Both the position numbers and the translations under genes were made by a program. From NCBI GenBank assembly GCA_030604345.1, contig JAUVWB010000010.1:1-13801 (forward strand): a DNA stretch of 13,801 bases. The letters run 5' to 3'. Each line of letters opens with the position of its first letter. Positions within the stretch are counted from its first letter, which is position 1. The stretch comes from Desulfofustis sp. GTDB taxonomy: Bacteria > Desulfobacterota > Desulfobulbia > Desulfobulbales > Desulfocapsaceae. Under the pieces are notes generated by a model, which was not told where the DNA came from, did not search any database, and saw only the letters and a list, made by a program, of their open reading frames with translations. This document shows, in pieces, positions 12,772 through 13,801 of this stretch.

Positions 12772-13801
12772 ATGAACAATTTACTGGCGGGTGTGATTCC
12801 TCAGGAAGGGGGATTGGAATCCACAAGTTCTTGGAAGTATACGGCTTCCCTTTTTCTCCTCGGCTTGCTCAGCGTGGCCGGGGTGGCCTACGGCGTCCAT
12901 TCGATCGCAGCCGGTCATGAGCATACCTTCGGGGTGACCCGCGAGGTCCCCTGGGGATTGTTGATTGCCGCCTACGTATTTTTTGTGGTCACCTCGACCG
13001 GTTTGTGCATTGTTTCTTCGATCGGTCATGTGTTCGGTTTCAAGAATTTTGCGCCAATTGCCAAGCGTGCGGTATTTCTGTCGATTGCCACGATCGTTGC
13101 CGGATTTTTGGTTATTGCCTTTGAAATCGAGAACTCCTGGCGTATGCCGGTGGGTAACGTGATCGGTGCCAATCCCACCTCCAACATCTGGTGGATGGGG
13201 ACGCTTTATGGGGCGTATCTCTTTTTCATGATGGTTGAATTTGTCATGCTCCAGAAAGAGCAGCATAAAACGGCAACCATGTTCGGTTTGGCCGGTTTGC
13301 TGACCGGTGTCGTGGCCCATTCCAATCTCGGCGCCGTGTTTGGACTGCTCAACGGGCGTGAATTCTGGCATGGTCCCTATATGCCGATCTACTTTATCAT
13401 CTCGGCTGCCATGTCCGGCTGTGTGGCGATCGTCTTTTTCACCTATCTGGCCTATCGCTTCAATAACTGGGAAATGAGCGACGACATGAAGAAATCGCTG
13501 CAGAGCGTTGCTCAATTGGGTGCCTTGATGATGGCCGTCATCCTCTTCTTCACCTCATGGAAGATGATCGCCGGCGTTACCGGGAACCCTCCCGGCAAAT
13601 ATGCAGCCATGATGACGCTGGTGAACGGTCCCTACGCCCTCAATTTCTGGATGGGAGAAATCCTGCTCGGCATGGTCCTGCCTTTCGCCCTGATTCTGGC
13701 GGTACGGGGCGGAAATATGCGGGTGATCTTCGCCGCCTCGGTAGCCGGCATGATCGGTATCTTCTTCATGCGTTACGACTTGGTTATCGTCGGTCAACTG
13801 G
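12772..13801 (+). CDS. NrfD/PsrC-family integral membrane subunit (copy 2), 3' end outside window
   Basis: The frame is open from the ATG at 12772 through the window edge, giving 343 residues of an expected 390 or so. AAGGAG eight bases before the ATG supports the start. It is collinear with the NrfD copy at 10466 at an offset of about three residues. Shared blocks are GVTREVPWG (54-62), FLVIAFEIENSWRMP (112-126), NPTSNIWWMGTLYG (134-147), SNLGAVF (184-190) and RYDLVIVGQ (334-342). Nine helices are visible and the last should lie beyond the edge. As a family member it should interact with membrane quinone and an extracytoplasmic electron carrier. Its own leader and small-protein partner suggest use under different conditions from copy 1, or a heterodimer with it. 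Neither can be decided from sequence. Confidence 0.93.
   Translation, partial: MNNLLAGVIPQEGGLESTSSWKYTASLFLLGLLSVAGVAYGVHSIAAGHEHTFGVTREVPWGLLIAAYVFFVVTSTGLCIVSSIGHVFGFKNFAPIAKRAVFLSIATIVAGFLVIAFEIENSWRMPVGNVIGANPTSNIWWMGTLYGAYLFFMMVEFVMLQKEQHKTATMFGLAGLLTGVVAHSNLGAVFGLLNGREFWHGPYMPIYFIISAAMSGCVAIVFFTYLAYRFNNWEMSDDMKKSLQSVAQLGALMMAVILFFTSWKMIAGVTGNPPGKYAAMMTLVNGPYALNFWMGEILLGMVLPFALILAVRGGNMRVIFAASVAGMIGIFFMRYDLVIVGQL

Noticed and set aside
12781..13515. A 244-codon minus-strand frame opposite the second NrfD gene
   Set aside because: Same antisense artefact with the same composition. The plus-strand frame carries conserved NrfD blocks and a good ribosome site.

Overview
The window reads as chromosomal DNA of an anaerobic, respiratory Gram-negative bacterium, most likely a Desulfobacterota (Desulfobulbales/Desulfuromonadales-like) lineage. 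That placement is inference. It rests on a periplasmic hexahaem c7-type cytochrome, a Tat-exported protein with four [4Fe-4S] clusters, two NrfD-family quinone-interacting membrane proteins, a sigma-54 promoter and a hybrid kinase/GGDEF pair. There are no tRNA or rRNA genes, CRISPR arrays or recognisable insertion sequences.

Layout. (1) 59-3830 (+): a soluble hybrid histidine kinase (PAS, HisKA, HATPase, two receivers, Hpt) followed after 7 bases by a receiver-GGDEF diguanylate cyclase, probably one phosphorelay feeding c-di-GMP synthesis. (2) 3963-4877 (-): a DapA/NanA-superfamily lyase with its own promoter. (3) 5017-5472 (-): a small membrane-anchored protein of unknown function. (4) 5602-7781 (+): pgl and zwf, overlapping by 4 bp, the oxidative entry of the pentose phosphate pathway and an NADPH source. 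(5) 8166-9677 (+): a Tat-dependent ferredoxin-like subunit and a hexahaem cytochrome made of two tandem triheme repeats, closed by a strong hairpin. (6) 10201-12063 (+): a 73-residue single-helix membrane protein, an NrfD-family ten-helix protein and a MerR-family regulator with a Cys-Trp/Cys/Cys tail, behind a near-perfect sigma-54 promoter. (7) 12607 to the window end (+): a 36-residue single-helix membrane protein and a second NrfD paralogue, running off the edge, behind a sigma-70-type promoter.

The most interesting part is 7.8-13.8 kb. Two modules of the same design (tiny one-helix protein plus NrfD) flank a regulator. The long leader of each carries copies of one motif, GGGCGCAYTTTG, which in its best copies is a dyad GGCGCA-N3-TGCGCC. 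In front of the second module two copies form a perfect 14-bp inverted repeat. The motif is absent from the other intergenic regions, so the two modules are probably co-regulated. Together with the ferredoxin and cytochrome of region 5 they have the parts of a quinone-linked respiratory complex (NrfD, four-cluster Fe-S protein, multihaem cytochrome) split over three transcription units. No molybdopterin or other catalytic subunit is in view.
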